This document shows positions 7,511-16,394 of a DNA stretch of 64,000 nucleotides, one piece after another. Each line of letters starts with the position of its first letter. The stretch's first letter is position 1. Source of the stretch: Solihabitans fulvus (GTDB lineage Bacteria > Actinomycetota > Actinomycetes > Mycobacteriales > Pseudonocardiaceae); the NCBI RefSeq assembly GCF_008386585.1, contig NZ_VUOB01000001.1, positions 169,201-233,200 of the forward strand, given 5' to 3'. Position numbers and translations under genes: made by a program. Below the pieces are notes generated by a model. It was not told the DNA's origin and made no database searches. It saw only the letters and a program-made list of their open reading frames with translations.

Positions 7511-8947
7511 ATGACAACTGACCCGACGCGGCAGGCCACGAGTGAGCCCTCCCACCGCCCGGTGTACCGGCTGCGCCGGGGCGAACTCGGCGTGCTGGAC
7601 ATCGCGACCTCGACGATGGCCAACATCGGGCCAGCGTTCAGCTTCTACTTCAGTTTCGCCGGCATCGTCGCGGTGTCCGGCATCGCCTCGCCGCTGACCG
7701 TGCTGGTCGCCGCCGTGGCGATCTTCCTGCTGGGCAACACCTTGTCGGTGTTCTCGGTGCGGATGCCGAGCACCGGATCGTTCGTCAGCTTCATCGGCCG
7801 CTCGCTCGGCGCGATCCCCGGCGTCGCGTCCGCGGTCACGCTGATCGTCGGTTACGTCATCGCGCTGGCCGGGGTCATCGCGGCCACCGGCGCCATCACC
7901 GCGTTGCTGCTCAAGGACTTCCTGCATCTCACTGTGTCCTGGCAGCTCCTCTCGGCGGTCTTCGTGGTGTTCGCGTTCGTGGTGATGGTCACCGGGGTCA
8001 AGGCGTCCACGCGCGTCGCCGGGGCGTTCTTCCTGGTGGAGATGGTGGTGCTGGCGATCGTCTCGGTCACGCTGCTGATCACGCACGCCGGGTCGATCAA
8101 CCTGCGGCCGTTCGACCCGGCGAACTTTCCCGGCGGCCTCAAGGGACTCGGCCTCGGCTTCCCGCTCGGGGTCTTCCTGTTCGTCGGCTGGGAGAACTCG
8201 GCGACGCTGGCCGAGGAGACCGCCGACCCACGGCGCAGCATCCCGAGGGCGATCTTCGCCAGCGTCGCGTTGATGGCGGTCACCTACCTGGTCATCTCCT
8301 ACACCTCGATCGTCGGCTTCGACGACAGCACCTCGGCGATCGCCAAGGCGGACATCCCGTTCGTCGATCTCGCCAAGTCGGTCGGCGGCGCGCTGGGCGT
8401 GCTGGCGATCGCGGCCGGGTTCACCTCGACGGTCAGCGTGCTCATCGCGGCGGCCAACTCGCAGACCCGGTTGCTGTTCAACGCCGGGCGGGAACGGCTG
8501 CTGCCGGCCGCGCTCGGCCGAGTCACCCGGCGCAGCCAGACACCGTTGGTCGCCTACCTGGTGTTCTTCGTGGTCGCGCTGGCGATCACCTTCGGCTACG
8601 GCTGGCGCAAGGAGCCGCTGGTCGCGTTCGGCGACCTGGCCACGCTCGGCACCATCATGATCATCGTGGTGTACCTGGTGGCGAACCTCGGCCTGCCCGT
8701 GTACATCCTGCGGCACGATCGGGATCGGCTCAGCGTGGTCCGGCACCTGCTGCTGCCGCTGCTCGGCGCGGCCGCGCTCGTCTATCCGCTCTACAGCCTG
8801 CTTCAGCCGGGCCAGGAGGCGCCGTTCAAGTACTTCCCGCTGATCACCCTCGCCGTGCTGGTGTTGGCGGCCGGCTACGCCACCGTGCTGCGGCTGGCCG
8901 ATCCCGGGGTCGGTGACCGGCTCGGCTCGATCATCGCCGATCACTGA
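7511..8947 (+). CDS. APC superfamily amino acid/amine permease
   Basis: The 478-residue protein has about 12 hydrophobic helices. It begins with RRGELGVLDIATSTMANIGPAFSFYF, the loop-and-first-helix signature of APC-family amino acid or amine transporters, and contains the conserved GWENSATLAEETADPRRSIPRAI segment in mid-protein. It is followed by a PucR-type regulator on the other strand and a GabT-like aminotransferase. Uptake of GABA, another omega-amino acid or an amine is therefore a reasonable inference. The exact substrate is not determined. Confidence 0.85.
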   Translation: MTTDPTRQATSEPSHRPVYRLRRGELGVLDIATSTMANIGPAFSFYFSFAGIVAVSGIASPLTVLVAAVAIFLLGNTLSVFSVRMPSTGSFVSFIGRSLGAIPGVASAVTLIVGYVIALAGVIAATGAITALLLKDFLHLTVSWQLLSAVFVVFAFVVMVTGVKASTRVAGAFFLVEMVVLAIVSVTLLITHAGSINLRPFDPANFPGGLKGLGLGFPLGVFLFVGWENSATLAEETADPRRSIPRAIFASVALMAVTYLVISYTSIVGFDDSTSAIAKADIPFVDLAKSVGGALGVLAIAAGFTSTVSVLIAAANSQTRLLFNAGRERLLPAALGRVTRRSQTPLVAYLVFFVVALAITFGYGWRKEPLVAFGDLATLGTIMIIVVYLVANLGLPVYILRHDRDRLSVVRHLLLPLLGAAALVYPLYSLLQPGQEAPFKYFPLITLAVLVLAAGYATVLRLADPGVGDRLGSIIADH

Positions 8948-9007
8948 CCCGGCTCGGACCTGCCCGGTTCGCCCTTGCCTGGTTCGGACCTGCCCGGCTC
9001 GGCCTCA
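8948..9007. repeat. Four 15-bp tandem repeats directly after the permease stop
   Basis: Four imperfect units of 15 bp (CCCGGCTCGGACCTG and variants) start at the base after the TGA of the permease. They end on the stop codon of the convergent PucR gene. One frame would read PGSDL, PGSPL, PGSDL, PGSAS. There is no start codon, so coding is unlikely. Similar short tandem repeats occur at other gene ends in this window. Confidence 0.6.
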
Positions 9008-10540
9008 CCCTGGCTCGGCCCGCTCCTGCTCGGTCGGCAGGAGTTGCAGCGCGAGCCACAGTTCGGCGCGCACCCCTGGCGAGTCGAGGCCGCGGCCGGT
9101 GAGCTGCTCGACCCTGCGCATCCGGTTGCGCAGGGTGTGCCGGTGCACGCCGAGCCGGGCGGCGGCGGGGTCCCACTGGCCGAGCTGCTCCAGCCACACC
9201 CGCAGGCTGGCCAGCAGCGTGCCGCCGTGCTCGCGGTCGTGCCGGACCAGCGGGGCCAGCAGCGACTCGGCGAACGCGCCCGCCGCGTCGGCGGGCAACA
9301 GGCTCAGCACCCCGGCGCCGGCGAGGTCGGCGAAGCCGGTGACCGGCCGGTCGTGCCGGACGGCGGCCGCCGCGGCCTGGGTGGCCTGCCGGTGGCCCTC
9401 GGCGAACCGGCCGTAGTCGACGGGCTCGGACACGCCGACCCGCAGCGCCGGGACCCGCTCCGGCAACCGGGACACCCGGTCGGCCGCCGCGCCGTCGGCG
9501 CCGGCCAGCACCAGCACGGTCCCGTCGAGCGTGGCCACCAGCGCGGGCCCGTCGGACCGCGCGGCCTCCGCGTCCAACAGGTCCAGCGCCGCCCGGCGCG
9601 CCGACGCGGTGCCGGCCAGGGCGAACACCCGCACCGGCGGCGCGGGCAACGGCCCCCACACGTCCCCGGCCGCCTCCCGGACCAGCTCGGTCTGGCCGGC
9701 CAGCAGCAACCGGAACAGGCCGGTGTGCAGCCTGGCGTGCGCGGCCCGCACCGCGTGCGACCGCGCCAGCCCCATGGTGAGCAGCGCGGCGGCCGTGTGC
9801 ACCAGGTGCTGGTCGGCCTGCGGCGCCGTCAGGGGTCGGCCGACCGCCAGCACCCAGCGGGCCCCGTTGCCGAGGGTCTGCGCCCAGACGTGCGCGTCGG
9901 CGCAGGCGAACGCGGTGCTGGCCGGGCCACCCTGCCGGCGCAGGCGGTCCACCTCGGGGCGCAGCTCCGGCAGCCGGTCGGCCGCGCGGGACGGCTCGGC
10001 GTGGATCACCTGTCCCGCCGCGTCCAGCAGCAGCACCCAGCCGTCGACGAGGTGCGCGAGGCGGCGCACCACGCCGGCCGGCCCCGGCCCGGTCACCGCC
10101 GCGCGGGCCAGCTCGCGTTGGGCCTGGCTGGTGCGGACCAGCGCCGCGTACTGCTCGGCCGCCACCGCCATCGACACGGCCTTGCTGATCGCGATGAACG
10201 GCGTCTGCCTCGGCACCTCGATCAGCGGCAGCCCGGCCTCGGTTGCGGCGTCCGCGAGCACGGCCGGCACCCGCGCGTGGCTGAGCCCGACGCCGAACCC
10301 GAGCCCGGCGACGTCGGCGTCGGCCAGCCGACGGACGAACGCCCGGCACTCGCCCGCGTCCTCGGCCGGCAGGCACAGCCCGGTGGTCAGCAGCAGCTCG
10401 CCGCCGGTCAGGAACGGCGTCGGGTCCAGCAGCTCGCTGCCGTGCACCCAGCTCACCGGCCGGTCGGTCACCTCGCCGCCGAAATGCGCGACGAGGCCCA
10501 TCGCTGGGTCGGCGAGCAGCGCCCGCAGCGTCATCGCCAC
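9005..10540 (-). CDS. PucR family transcriptional regulator
   Basis: The 511-residue protein has the PucR layout: an N-terminal sensory domain (about residues 5-125, TLRALLADPAMGLVAHFGG, GGELLLTTGL), a middle region, and a C-terminal PucR helix-turn-helix domain with LGVHRHTLRNRMRRVEQLTG near residue 470. PucR proteins activate or repress purine, amino acid or GABA catabolic genes. The gene is divergent from the gabT-like gene with about 90 bp between them and convergent with the permease, so it probably controls both. GTG 10540 is chosen because GAGGT lies six bases upstream; an ATG two codons later is possible. Confidence 0.85.
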   Translation of the reverse strand: MAMTLRALLADPAMGLVAHFGGEVTDRPVSWVHGSELLDPTPFLTGGELLLTTGLCLPAEDAGECRAFVRRLADADVAGLGFGVGLSHARVPAVLADAATEAGLPLIEVPRQTPFIAISKAVSMAVAAEQYAALVRTSQAQRELARAAVTGPGPAGVVRRLAHLVDGWVLLLDAAGQVIHAEPSRAADRLPELRPEVDRLRRQGGPASTAFACADAHVWAQTLGNGARWVLAVGRPLTAPQADQHLVHTAAALLTMGLARSHAVRAAHARLHTGLFRLLLAGQTELVREAAGDVWGPLPAPPVRVFALAGTASARRAALDLLDAEAARSDGPALVATLDGTVLVLAGADGAAADRVSRLPERVPALRVGVSEPVDYGRFAEGHRQATQAAAAAVRHDRPVTGFADLAGAGVLSLLPADAAGAFAESLLAPLVRHDREHGGTLLASLRVWLEQLGQWDPAAARLGVHRHTLRNRMRRVEQLTGRGLDSPGVRAELWLALQLLPTEQERAEPG

Positions 10541-10630
10541 GCTGTCACCTCGACGAAATGGTGCGTCATCGCGCCGAACCTAGCCGAATCCGACACTGCG
10601 GAGGGGCCAGGTCGGGGCGACGCTTGGCCG

Positions 10631-11956
10631 ATGAGCGAGAACATCGGACGGCGACTGGTCACCGACATCCCTGGGCCGCGCTCGCTGGAGTGGCAGCGGC
10701 GGCGGGCCTCGGCGGTGGCCAGCGGGGTGAGCAGCGTCCTGCCGGTGTACGTGGAGCGGGCCGAGGACGGCCTGCTGCACGACGTGGACGGCAACGCGCT
10801 GATCGACCTCGGCGCGGGGATCGCGGTGACCAGCGTCGGCGCGGCTGCTCCGCAGGTGGCCGACGCGGTGGCCGCGCAGGCGGCGCGGTTCACGCACACC
10901 TGCTTCATGGTGAACCCGTACGAGGGCTACGTGCGGGTGTGCGAGGAACTGAACGCGCTGACCCCCGGCGACCACGAGAAGCGGTCCATGCTGGTCAACT
11001 CGGGGGCGGAGGCGGTGGAGAACGCCGTCAAGATCGCCAGGCACGTCACCGGCAGGGCCGCGGTCGTGGCCTTCGACCACGCCTACCACGGCCGCACCAA
11101 CCTGGCGATGGCGTTGACGGCGAAGAACATGCCGTACAAGCACCGGTTCGGCCCGTTCGCCGGCGAGGTCTACCGGGCGCCGATGTCCTACCCCTTCCGC
11201 GACCCGGCCGGCCTGACCGGCGAGGCGGCCGCGCGGCGCGCGATCGACCACATTCAGTCGCAGGTCGGCGCGGATCAGACGGCCGCCGTCCTGATCGAGC
11301 CGATCCAGGGCGAGGGCGGCTTCGTCGTGCCGGCGGAAGGATTCCTGCCCACCCTGGCCGCCTGGTGCGCCGACCGTGGCGTGCTGTTGATCGCCGACGA
11401 GGTGCAGACGGGCTTCTGCCGCACCGGGGCGTGGTTCGCCAGCGAGCACGAAGGCGTGGTGCCCGACCTGGTGGCCACCGCCAAGGGCATCGCGGCCGGC
11501 CTGCCGCTCGGCGGGGTGACCGGCCGCGCCGAGCTGCTGGACGCCATCCACCCCGGCGGGCTCGGCGGCACTTACGGCGGCAACCCGGTCGCCTGCGCCG
11601 CGGCGCTGGCCGCGATCGCCCTGATGCGCGACCGCGACCTGGCCGGCGCGGCGCGGCGCATCGAACAGCGCGTGCTCCCCCGCCTGACCGCGCTGGCCCG
11701 GCGGCACCCCGAGATCGGGGACGTGCGCGGACGCGGCGCGATGCTGGCCGTCGAACTGGTGTCCCCGGACACCGGCGCGCCCGACGCCGCCCGCACCGCG
11801 CGGATCGCCAAGGCCTGCCACGCCGAGGGCGTGATCGTGCTGACCGCCGGCACATACGGAAACGTGCTGCGCTTCCTGCCGCCGCTGGTGATCCCGGACG
11901 CGCTGCTGGACGAGGGTTTCGACGTCGTGGAACGGGCCATCGCCGCGGAGCACTGA
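10631..11956 (+). CDS. gabT: 4-aminobutyrate aminotransferase-like class III aminotransferase
   Basis: The 441-residue protein is a fold-type I, PLP-dependent, class III aminotransferase. It shows NSGAEAVENAVKIAR, FDHAYHGRTNLAMALTAK, IEPIQGEGGF, LLIADEVQTGFCRTG and the PLP lysine segment ATAKGIAAGLPLGG. These closely follow bacterial GabT, which moves the amino group of 4-aminobutyrate to 2-oxoglutarate to give succinate semialdehyde and glutamate. No succinate-semialdehyde dehydrogenase is adjacent. The divergent PucR regulator and the nearby permease support an amine or GABA uptake-and-use unit. Related omega-amino acids cannot be excluded as substrates. Confidence 0.85.
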   Translation: MSENIGRRLVTDIPGPRSLEWQRRRASAVASGVSSVLPVYVERAEDGLLHDVDGNALIDLGAGIAVTSVGAAAPQVADAVAAQAARFTHTCFMVNPYEGYVRVCEELNALTPGDHEKRSMLVNSGAEAVENAVKIARHVTGRAAVVAFDHAYHGRTNLAMALTAKNMPYKHRFGPFAGEVYRAPMSYPFRDPAGLTGEAAARRAIDHIQSQVGADQTAAVLIEPIQGEGGFVVPAEGFLPTLAAWCADRGVLLIADEVQTGFCRTGAWFASEHEGVVPDLVATAKGIAAGLPLGGVTGRAELLDAIHPGGLGGTYGGNPVACAAALAAIALMRDRDLAGAARRIEQRVLPRLTALARRHPEIGDVRGRGAMLAVELVSPDTGAPDAARTARIAKACHAEGVIVLTAGTYGNVLRFLPPLVIPDALLDEGFDVVERAIAAEH

Positions 11957-11965
11957 CCGCCCGCA

Positions 11966-12114
11966 CCCCGAGTCCGACCCTCGTTCCGGTTCCAACGCCG
12001 ACTCCGGTTCCGGTTCCGGTTCCGGTTCCGACGCCGAGTCCGGCTCCAAGCCCGACGCCAAGCCCGGCCCCCGTGCCAGCTCCAACTCCAAGTCCGGCTC
12101 CAAGTCGACTCCAA
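11966..12114. repeat. Hexanucleotide-periodic tract after gabT
   Basis: About 25 degenerate 6-bp units of the form CCRRNN, including four consecutive CCGGTT copies, fill the gap after the gabT stop. In the frame that continues into the DUF4267 gene the tract would encode alternating X-Pro dipeptides. There is no good start codon with a ribosome site before it. It is either a simple-sequence expansion or part of an unusual leader. Confidence 0.6.
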
Positions 12115-12192
12115 GGCCGTGGACCCAAGCTCTGTTCCACACCAGAGAGCACGCCAAGCCCGCTCTCCCCGGCCATTCATCAGGAGATCGTC

Positions 12193-12618
12193 ATGTCCGG
12201 CACGAAGGTCCCGTCCCGCGCCACCATCGGCACCGTGCTCGCCGTCCTCGGCGCCCTCTTCATCATCTACGTCGGCGCGAACTACCTGCTGCTCCCCGAG
12301 ACGACGGCGTCGAGCTTCGGCCTGCCGAGCTGGCCGCACGGGCAGGGCGACGGATTCCTTGCCCTCAAGGGAATTCGGGACGTCGTGTCCGGCCTCACGA
12401 TCCTCGTCATCGTGGTGGTGGGCAACCGCCGCGTCCTCGGCTGGATCATGCTGGCCCAGGCCGTCACCCCCATCGGCGACATGACCACGGTGCTGTCCTC
12501 GGGAGGATCGACCGCCACCGCGTTCGGGGTGCACGGAGCCACCGCGGCCGTGATCGCGTTCACCGCGCTGCTTCTGCTCAGCGGCTCCAGGGTTCGGTCA
12601 CCGCAGCCGGTCGCCTGA
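12193..12618 (+). CDS. DUF4267 small membrane protein
   Basis: The 141-residue protein has about four hydrophobic helices, with the signature YVGANYLLLPETTASSFGLP, GFLALKGIRDVVSGL and TPIGDMTTVLSSGG. This pattern is typical of DUF4267 membrane proteins of unknown function. The start ATG is preceded by AGGAGA. The same frame is open upstream through the X-Pro hexamer tract, but the ribosome site fixes the start at 12193. Confidence 0.8.
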   Translation: MSGTKVPSRATIGTVLAVLGALFIIYVGANYLLLPETTASSFGLPSWPHGQGDGFLALKGIRDVVSGLTILVIVVVGNRRVLGWIMLAQAVTPIGDMTTVLSSGGSTATAFGVHGATAAVIAFTALLLLSGSRVRSPQPVA

Positions 12619-12670
12619 GGTCGTATCTTCCTGCCGGACAAGAACAATCCCAACACAAGGAGCAACTCCG

Positions 12671-13165
12671 ATGTCGCTGATCGTGCCGAACTTCGACGAG
12701 TCCGTTGTCGTCCGCTCCGCCGAGGCGGAGGTGATCGGCCAGGCCCCGACCACCATGCGACTGCTGGCCGACAGCAGCTCGACCGGTGGAGCGCTGTCCA
12801 CCCAGCGGGTCACCCTGCTCGACGGCGCGAACGGCGCGACGCCGCACCACCACACCAAGTCCGCCGAGCTGTTCTACGTCATCGACGGCACCGCCCAGCT
12901 CCTGTCCGGCGAGGAGATCGTCACCGCCGAACGCGGCGACCTGGTCATCGTGCCGCCGGGCAAGGCGCACGCCTTCGGCGCCGCACCGGGCGAGAACGCC
13001 GACATCCTGATCGTCATCACCCCAGGCGTCGAGCGGTTCGAGTACTTCCGCCACCTCGAACGCATCGCCTACGGCAAGGTGCCGCCAGAGAGCCTGCTCG
13101 ACGTGCAGGAGCTCTACGACAACCACTTCCTGGAGAGCGCGGCCTGGACCAACGCCAGGTCCTGA
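12671..13165 (+). CDS. Cupin domain protein
   Basis: The 164-residue protein is a single-domain cupin. Motif 1 is ATPHHHTKSAELFYVIDG, with three His and a Glu placed to bind a metal. Motif 2 is GDLVIVPPGKAHAFGA with the fourth His. AAGGAG lies ahead of the ATG. Such proteins range from isomerases and dioxygenases to simple sugar or metal binders. Nothing nearby defines the substrate. It follows the DUF4267 gene by 52 bp and may be co-transcribed. Confidence 0.8.
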   Translation: MSLIVPNFDESVVVRSAEAEVIGQAPTTMRLLADSSSTGGALSTQRVTLLDGANGATPHHHTKSAELFYVIDGTAQLLSGEEIVTAERGDLVIVPPGKAHAFGAAPGENADILIVITPGVERFEYFRHLERIAYGKVPPESLLDVQELYDNHFLESAAWTNARS

Positions 13166-13172
13166 CAGCGCC

Positions 13173-13220
13173 GGACCAGCCGTGACGCGAGGCCACCCGG
13201 ACCGCGCGCACGGCTGGTCC
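13173..13220. terminator. Strong hairpin after the cupin gene
   Basis: GGACCAGCCGTG and CACGGCTGGTCC form a perfect 12-bp stem around a 24-nt loop, 7 bp after the cupin stop and 37 bp before the next start. No T-run follows. Confidence 0.6.
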
Positions 13221-13257
13221 ACTTGCCCTACCGGCGACGAGCGGAGAGGGTGTGACC

Positions 13258-14202
13258 ATGAGCGACGAGCAGCGGGACGGCGTGACGCTGACCAACCTCG
13301 ACCAGCCGCTGTTCGACGGGGCCGAGGCGACCAAGCGCGACCTGGTCGACTACCTCGACGCCGTGCGCGACCGGATTCTTCCCGTGTTGCGGGGCAGGCC
13401 GCTGTCTGTGGTCCGGGTGCGGCCGGGGCAGGAACCGTTCATGCAGAAGAACCTGCCCAAGTACACGCCGGACTTCGTCAGCACGACGCAGGTGTGGGCG
13501 GAGCGGTCCAAGCGGGAGATCACCTACGCGCTGTGCGACGACCGCCGAACGCTGCTGTGGTTCGCCAACCAGCGCGCGGTGGAGTACCACGTGACGCTGG
13601 GGCTCGCGGGACAACTGGACCGGCCCACGTACCTGGTGCTCGACCTCGATCCGCCGGAGGGCGCGGGGTTCGACGTCGTCGTCGGCGCGGCGAAGCTGGT
13701 GCGGCGGGCACTGGCGGACGCCGGGCTCACCGGCGCGGTGAAGACCAGCGGCTCCAAGGGTGTGCACGTGTTCGTGCCGGTGTCCGGGCACGCGGACGAC
13801 GTGGCCGCCGCGACGCGGGCACTGGCCGCCAGGGCCGAACGCCTGGACCCCGAGCTGGCGACGACGGCGTTCATCCTGGACGACCGGCACGGCAAGGTCT
13901 TCCTCGACTCCACCCGCGCGCACGGTGCGACCGTGGTTGCCGCCTACAGCCCGCGCATCCGGCCGAGCGCCAGGGTGTCGTTCCCGCTGGCGTGGGAGGA
14001 CCTGGACCGCGTCTCCCCCAACGACTTCACCATCCGCACCGCCCCCGGCCTGCTCGGCGACCGCGATCCGTGGGCGGAGCACCTACCGGCGCCGCAGGAG
14101 CTGCCGGACGAGCTGGTCGCCGAGGGGCACACCATTCCGGTGGCGCGGGTGCAGGCCATGCACGAGGGCAAGCGGCGGGCCCGCGCCGCGCGGAACGAGT
14201 GA
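13258..14202 (+). CDS. LigD-type polymerase domain (archaeo-eukaryotic primase family)
   Basis: The 314-residue protein is a stand-alone LigD polymerase domain. The metal-binding motif reads LVLDLDPPEG, the nucleotide-binding motif is KTSGSKGVHVFVP, and a third motif lies around KVFLDSTRAHGATVVAAYS. An N-terminal HxxQ-like region, PLSVVRVRPGQEPFMQKNLP, matches the family. These enzymes extend primers with ribo- or deoxynucleotides in gap filling and end joining. No ligase, nuclease or Ku gene is adjacent, so it may act like the stand-alone mycobacterial primase-polymerases. The ATG at 13258 has GGAGAGGG at suitable spacing; the GTG two codons earlier is too close. Confidence 0.9.
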   Translation: MSDEQRDGVTLTNLDQPLFDGAEATKRDLVDYLDAVRDRILPVLRGRPLSVVRVRPGQEPFMQKNLPKYTPDFVSTTQVWAERSKREITYALCDDRRTLLWFANQRAVEYHVTLGLAGQLDRPTYLVLDLDPPEGAGFDVVVGAAKLVRRALADAGLTGAVKTSGSKGVHVFVPVSGHADDVAAATRALAARAERLDPELATTAFILDDRHGKVFLDSTRAHGATVVAAYSPRIRPSARVSFPLAWEDLDRVSPNDFTIRTAPGLLGDRDPWAEHLPAPQELPDELVAEGHTIPVARVQAMHEGKRRARAARNE

Positions 14203-14301
14203 CCCACTCGCGGCGACCACCGGCACCGCCGGTCGGGAGTCCGGGCCTACTCCCGCGCGCGGACAGGGATTTCCCGCGCCGCCTGCTCGGAAGTCCTTTC
14301 G

Positions 14302-14772
14302 TCAGTCCAGGATCTTGGCCATGAGCATGGTCGCCGGCCCGAAACCGGCTCGCTGGTAGAACGGCATCGAGCGATCGCTGGGCGACAGCACGATCCGCGC
14401 CGCGCCAAGGTCGCGGGCGTGACCGATGGCGGCGTCGAGCAGGGCGGTGCCGATGCCGTGGTTGCGTTGCGCGGCAAGGACAAACGCGTTGCCCAGGTAA
14501 CACCAGTGCGACGCCGGCAGGCCCGGCCTCGGCATCCGACGGAACTCGGCGAGGTTGACCATGCCGACCGGCGTGCCGTCGAGTTCGGCCAGGTAGGTCA
14601 CCCGACGCGGCGCTTCCTCCTCGTACCACTGCGCGAATCGCCCTTCGAAGTCGAGGTCGCCGAGCGGCCCGTCGGCCTGCTCCTCCGACCACGCGCGGCG
14701 CAGCACGGCCAGCCGCCCGGTGTCGTTGTCGGTGGCCTGCCGGACGATCAGCGCTTCGGACGTGGATGGCAT
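14302..14772 (-). CDS. GNAT family N-acetyltransferase
   Basis: The 156-residue protein has the GNAT fold. Its acetyl-CoA loop is FVLAAQRNHGIGTALLDAAIGHAR, close to the Q/RxxGxG/A consensus, and the C-terminal block is ARIVLSPSDRSMPFYQRAGF. The acceptor is not predictable. The frame is open well upstream, but homology to GNAT begins near the ATG at 14772. It is convergent with the LigD-type gene. Confidence 0.85.
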   Translation of the reverse strand: MPSTSEALIVRQATDNDTGRLAVLRRAWSEEQADGPLGDLDFEGRFAQWYEEEAPRRVTYLAELDGTPVGMVNLAEFRRMPRPGLPASHWCYLGNAFVLAAQRNHGIGTALLDAAIGHARDLGAARIVLSPSDRSMPFYQRAGFGPATMLMAKILD

Positions 14773-14930
14773 GCGGTGATTCTCACGCCCGTTGATCGTC
14801 GTGAGCCACTCGATTACTCGACGGAGCGCGATCGTGAGCGGACGGATCCTGCGGTCCGGCGCGGGCTCGACGGCCGGCTGCGGGGCGTCCGGGCCCGCCA
14901 GTGGCCGCGACGCGAGCACGGGCCGTTGCG

Positions 14931-15665
14931 CTACGACTTGACGGTGGCGCCGAGGAACTCGGCGACGAGGTCGGCGATCATCGTGGCGCCCCTGGTGTTC
15001 TGGTGGACCAGATCCGTGGTCAGCTGTAGGCCACGGCGGCGGGCGATGCTGTCGAACGAGCGGCGCAGCACGAAATGCTGGGTGGCGGCGCGGGCGGACA
15101 GGGCACGGCCGTCCCGGAACGGGATGCCCGGCGTGTGCCCGCCTGCCGTCAGGTACGCGGTCTGCCGCTCGTTCAGCGGCAGGTAGGCGAGGCTGCGCGC
15201 CTCAGCGACCTCCCGCACCACGGCGCTGTACTGCGCGGAGCGCCGCACGGATTCGGAGTCCAACTCCTCGCCGAGCGTCGGCAGGGAGAGCAGGGCGACC
15301 CTGGCCCCTGTCTCGCCGGTGAGGCGATCGGCGATGGCAGCGAGGTTCTGCCGGTACCAGTCGATCGTCGGCCGCGTCGGCAGCTTCTTCATCCGCGTCA
15401 TCATGCGGGTGTTCTTCTCGGTCAGGCTCGCGTTCGCGTCGTTGGTGCCGATGAGCACGGTCACCACGTCGGGCCGTGACTCGATCACGGAGTCGAGGCG
15501 CTGGAGCGCGTTGTAGGCGAGGTCGCCGTTGACTCCCGCGTTGGTGAAGACGAACGGCCCTCCCTCGGTGCGATGTTCGAGCATCGCGACGTAGTCGGCG
15601 CTGACCTGGCCTCGGGTGATGCTGCAACCGAGGCACACGACACGACGGGGCGTAACTGACTCCAT
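14931..15665 (-). CDS. SGNH/GDSL-type hydrolase
   Basis: The 244-residue protein has the SGNH blocks in order: VVCLGCSITRG (block I, Ser nucleophile, with Cys for the usual Asp of GDS), NAGVNGDLAYN (block II Gly), LIGTNDA (block III Asn) and TTDLVHQNTRGA (block V Asp and His). No signal peptide is visible, so a cytoplasmic esterase or lipase-like enzyme is inferred. It lies divergent from a TetR gene, with two copies of a perfect palindrome between them, and is very probably the target of that regulator. Confidence 0.9.
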   Translation of the reverse strand: MESVTPRRVVCLGCSITRGQVSADYVAMLEHRTEGGPFVFTNAGVNGDLAYNALQRLDSVIESRPDVVTVLIGTNDANASLTEKNTRMMTRMKKLPTRPTIDWYRQNLAAIADRLTGETGARVALLSLPTLGEELDSESVRRSAQYSAVVREVAEARSLAYLPLNERQTAYLTAGGHTPGIPFRDGRALSARAATQHFVLRRSFDSIARRRGLQLTTDLVHQNTRGATMIADLVAEFLGATVKS

Positions 15666-15679
15666 GACGATTCCTCCAG

Positions 15680-15722
15680 TTGGTGAGTACTCACTAACTG
15701 CTAGAGTGGTGAGTACTCACTA
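15680..15722. promoter_or_regulatory. Two TetR operators flanking the -10 box of a divergent promoter
   Basis: The 12-bp palindrome GTGAGTACTCAC occurs at 15683-15694 and again at 15709-15720, each extended to about TTRGTGAGTACTCACYAA. The centres are 26 bp apart. For the rightward gene, TTGGTG (15680-15685) and TAGAGT (15702-15707) fit -35 and -10 boxes with 16 bp between, so the two operators bracket the promoter core. Repression of both the TetR and the SGNH genes follows naturally. Confidence 0.8.
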
Positions 15723-15743
15723 ACTTGTCAAGACGGAGGCGCG

Positions 15744-16370
15744 ATGAGCACTCGTGACCGCATGGTGGACGCCGCCGCGCACGTGATGCGAACCAGGGGC
15801 CTCGCCCGCGCCACCACGAAGGAGATCGCCAGGGAGGCCGGCTACTCGGAGGCCGCGCTCTACCGGCACTTCCGCGACAAGACGGACCTGTTCGTCGCCG
15901 TGCTGACCGAACGCGTACCCAGCACGCTCGGCCCTGTGCTCGGCGGCCTGACCGGGCGCGTCGGGCAGGGCTCGGTCCTGGACACCGTGACGGAGGTCGC
16001 CAGGGCGGCCATCGGCTTCTACGAGCTGACCTTCCCCATGGCCGCGTCGGTGTACTCCGAGCCCGAGCTGCTGACCGCCCACCGCGCTGCCCTGCGCGAG
16101 CGCAACGCCGGCCCGCACCTCGTCGGCGACGCACTCGCCGGGTACCTGGCGGCGGAGCAGCGACTCGGCCGCGTGCACCGGGACGCCGACCCGAGGGCCG
16201 CCGCCGAACTCCTGATCGGCGCCTGCCTGCACCACGCGTTCATCAGCAGCTTCAGCGGCGAGCCCGGCGACGCCGACGCCGCCGACCGAGCGGCCGCGGC
16301 GCTGGTCCGCACCCTCATGGGCGGCCTCGACCCGCAACGGCCCGACCGCCCCGACGCGAGTCGCGAGTAG
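15744..16370 (+). CDS. TetR family regulator of the SGNH hydrolase gene
   Basis: The 208-residue protein begins MSTRDRMVDAAAHVMRTRGLARATTKEIAREAGYSEAALYRHFRDKTDLF, a standard TetR DNA-binding domain (residues 4-50). A helical ligand-binding domain with a TetR_C-like end follows. It is divergent from the SGNH hydrolase and adjoins two identical palindromic operators. It is likely an autorepressor that also represses the hydrolase; the inducing ligand is unknown. Confidence 0.9.
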   Translation: MSTRDRMVDAAAHVMRTRGLARATTKEIAREAGYSEAALYRHFRDKTDLFVAVLTERVPSTLGPVLGGLTGRVGQGSVLDTVTEVARAAIGFYELTFPMAASVYSEPELLTAHRAALRERNAGPHLVGDALAGYLAAEQRLGRVHRDADPRAAAELLIGACLHHAFISSFSGEPGDADAADRAAAALVRTLMGGLDPQRPDRPDASRE

Positions 16371-16389
16371 GGGCTGCCGGGCCGTTGCG
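16333..16389. terminator. Inverted repeat between convergent TetR and asnB genes
   Basis: CGCAACGGCCCG (16333-16344, inside the last TetR codons) and CGGGCCGTTGCG (16378-16389) are perfect 12-bp arms spanning the TetR stop and ending six bases from the asnB stop. It could end transcription from both sides. Confidence 0.5.
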
Positions 16390-16394
16390 TGACG

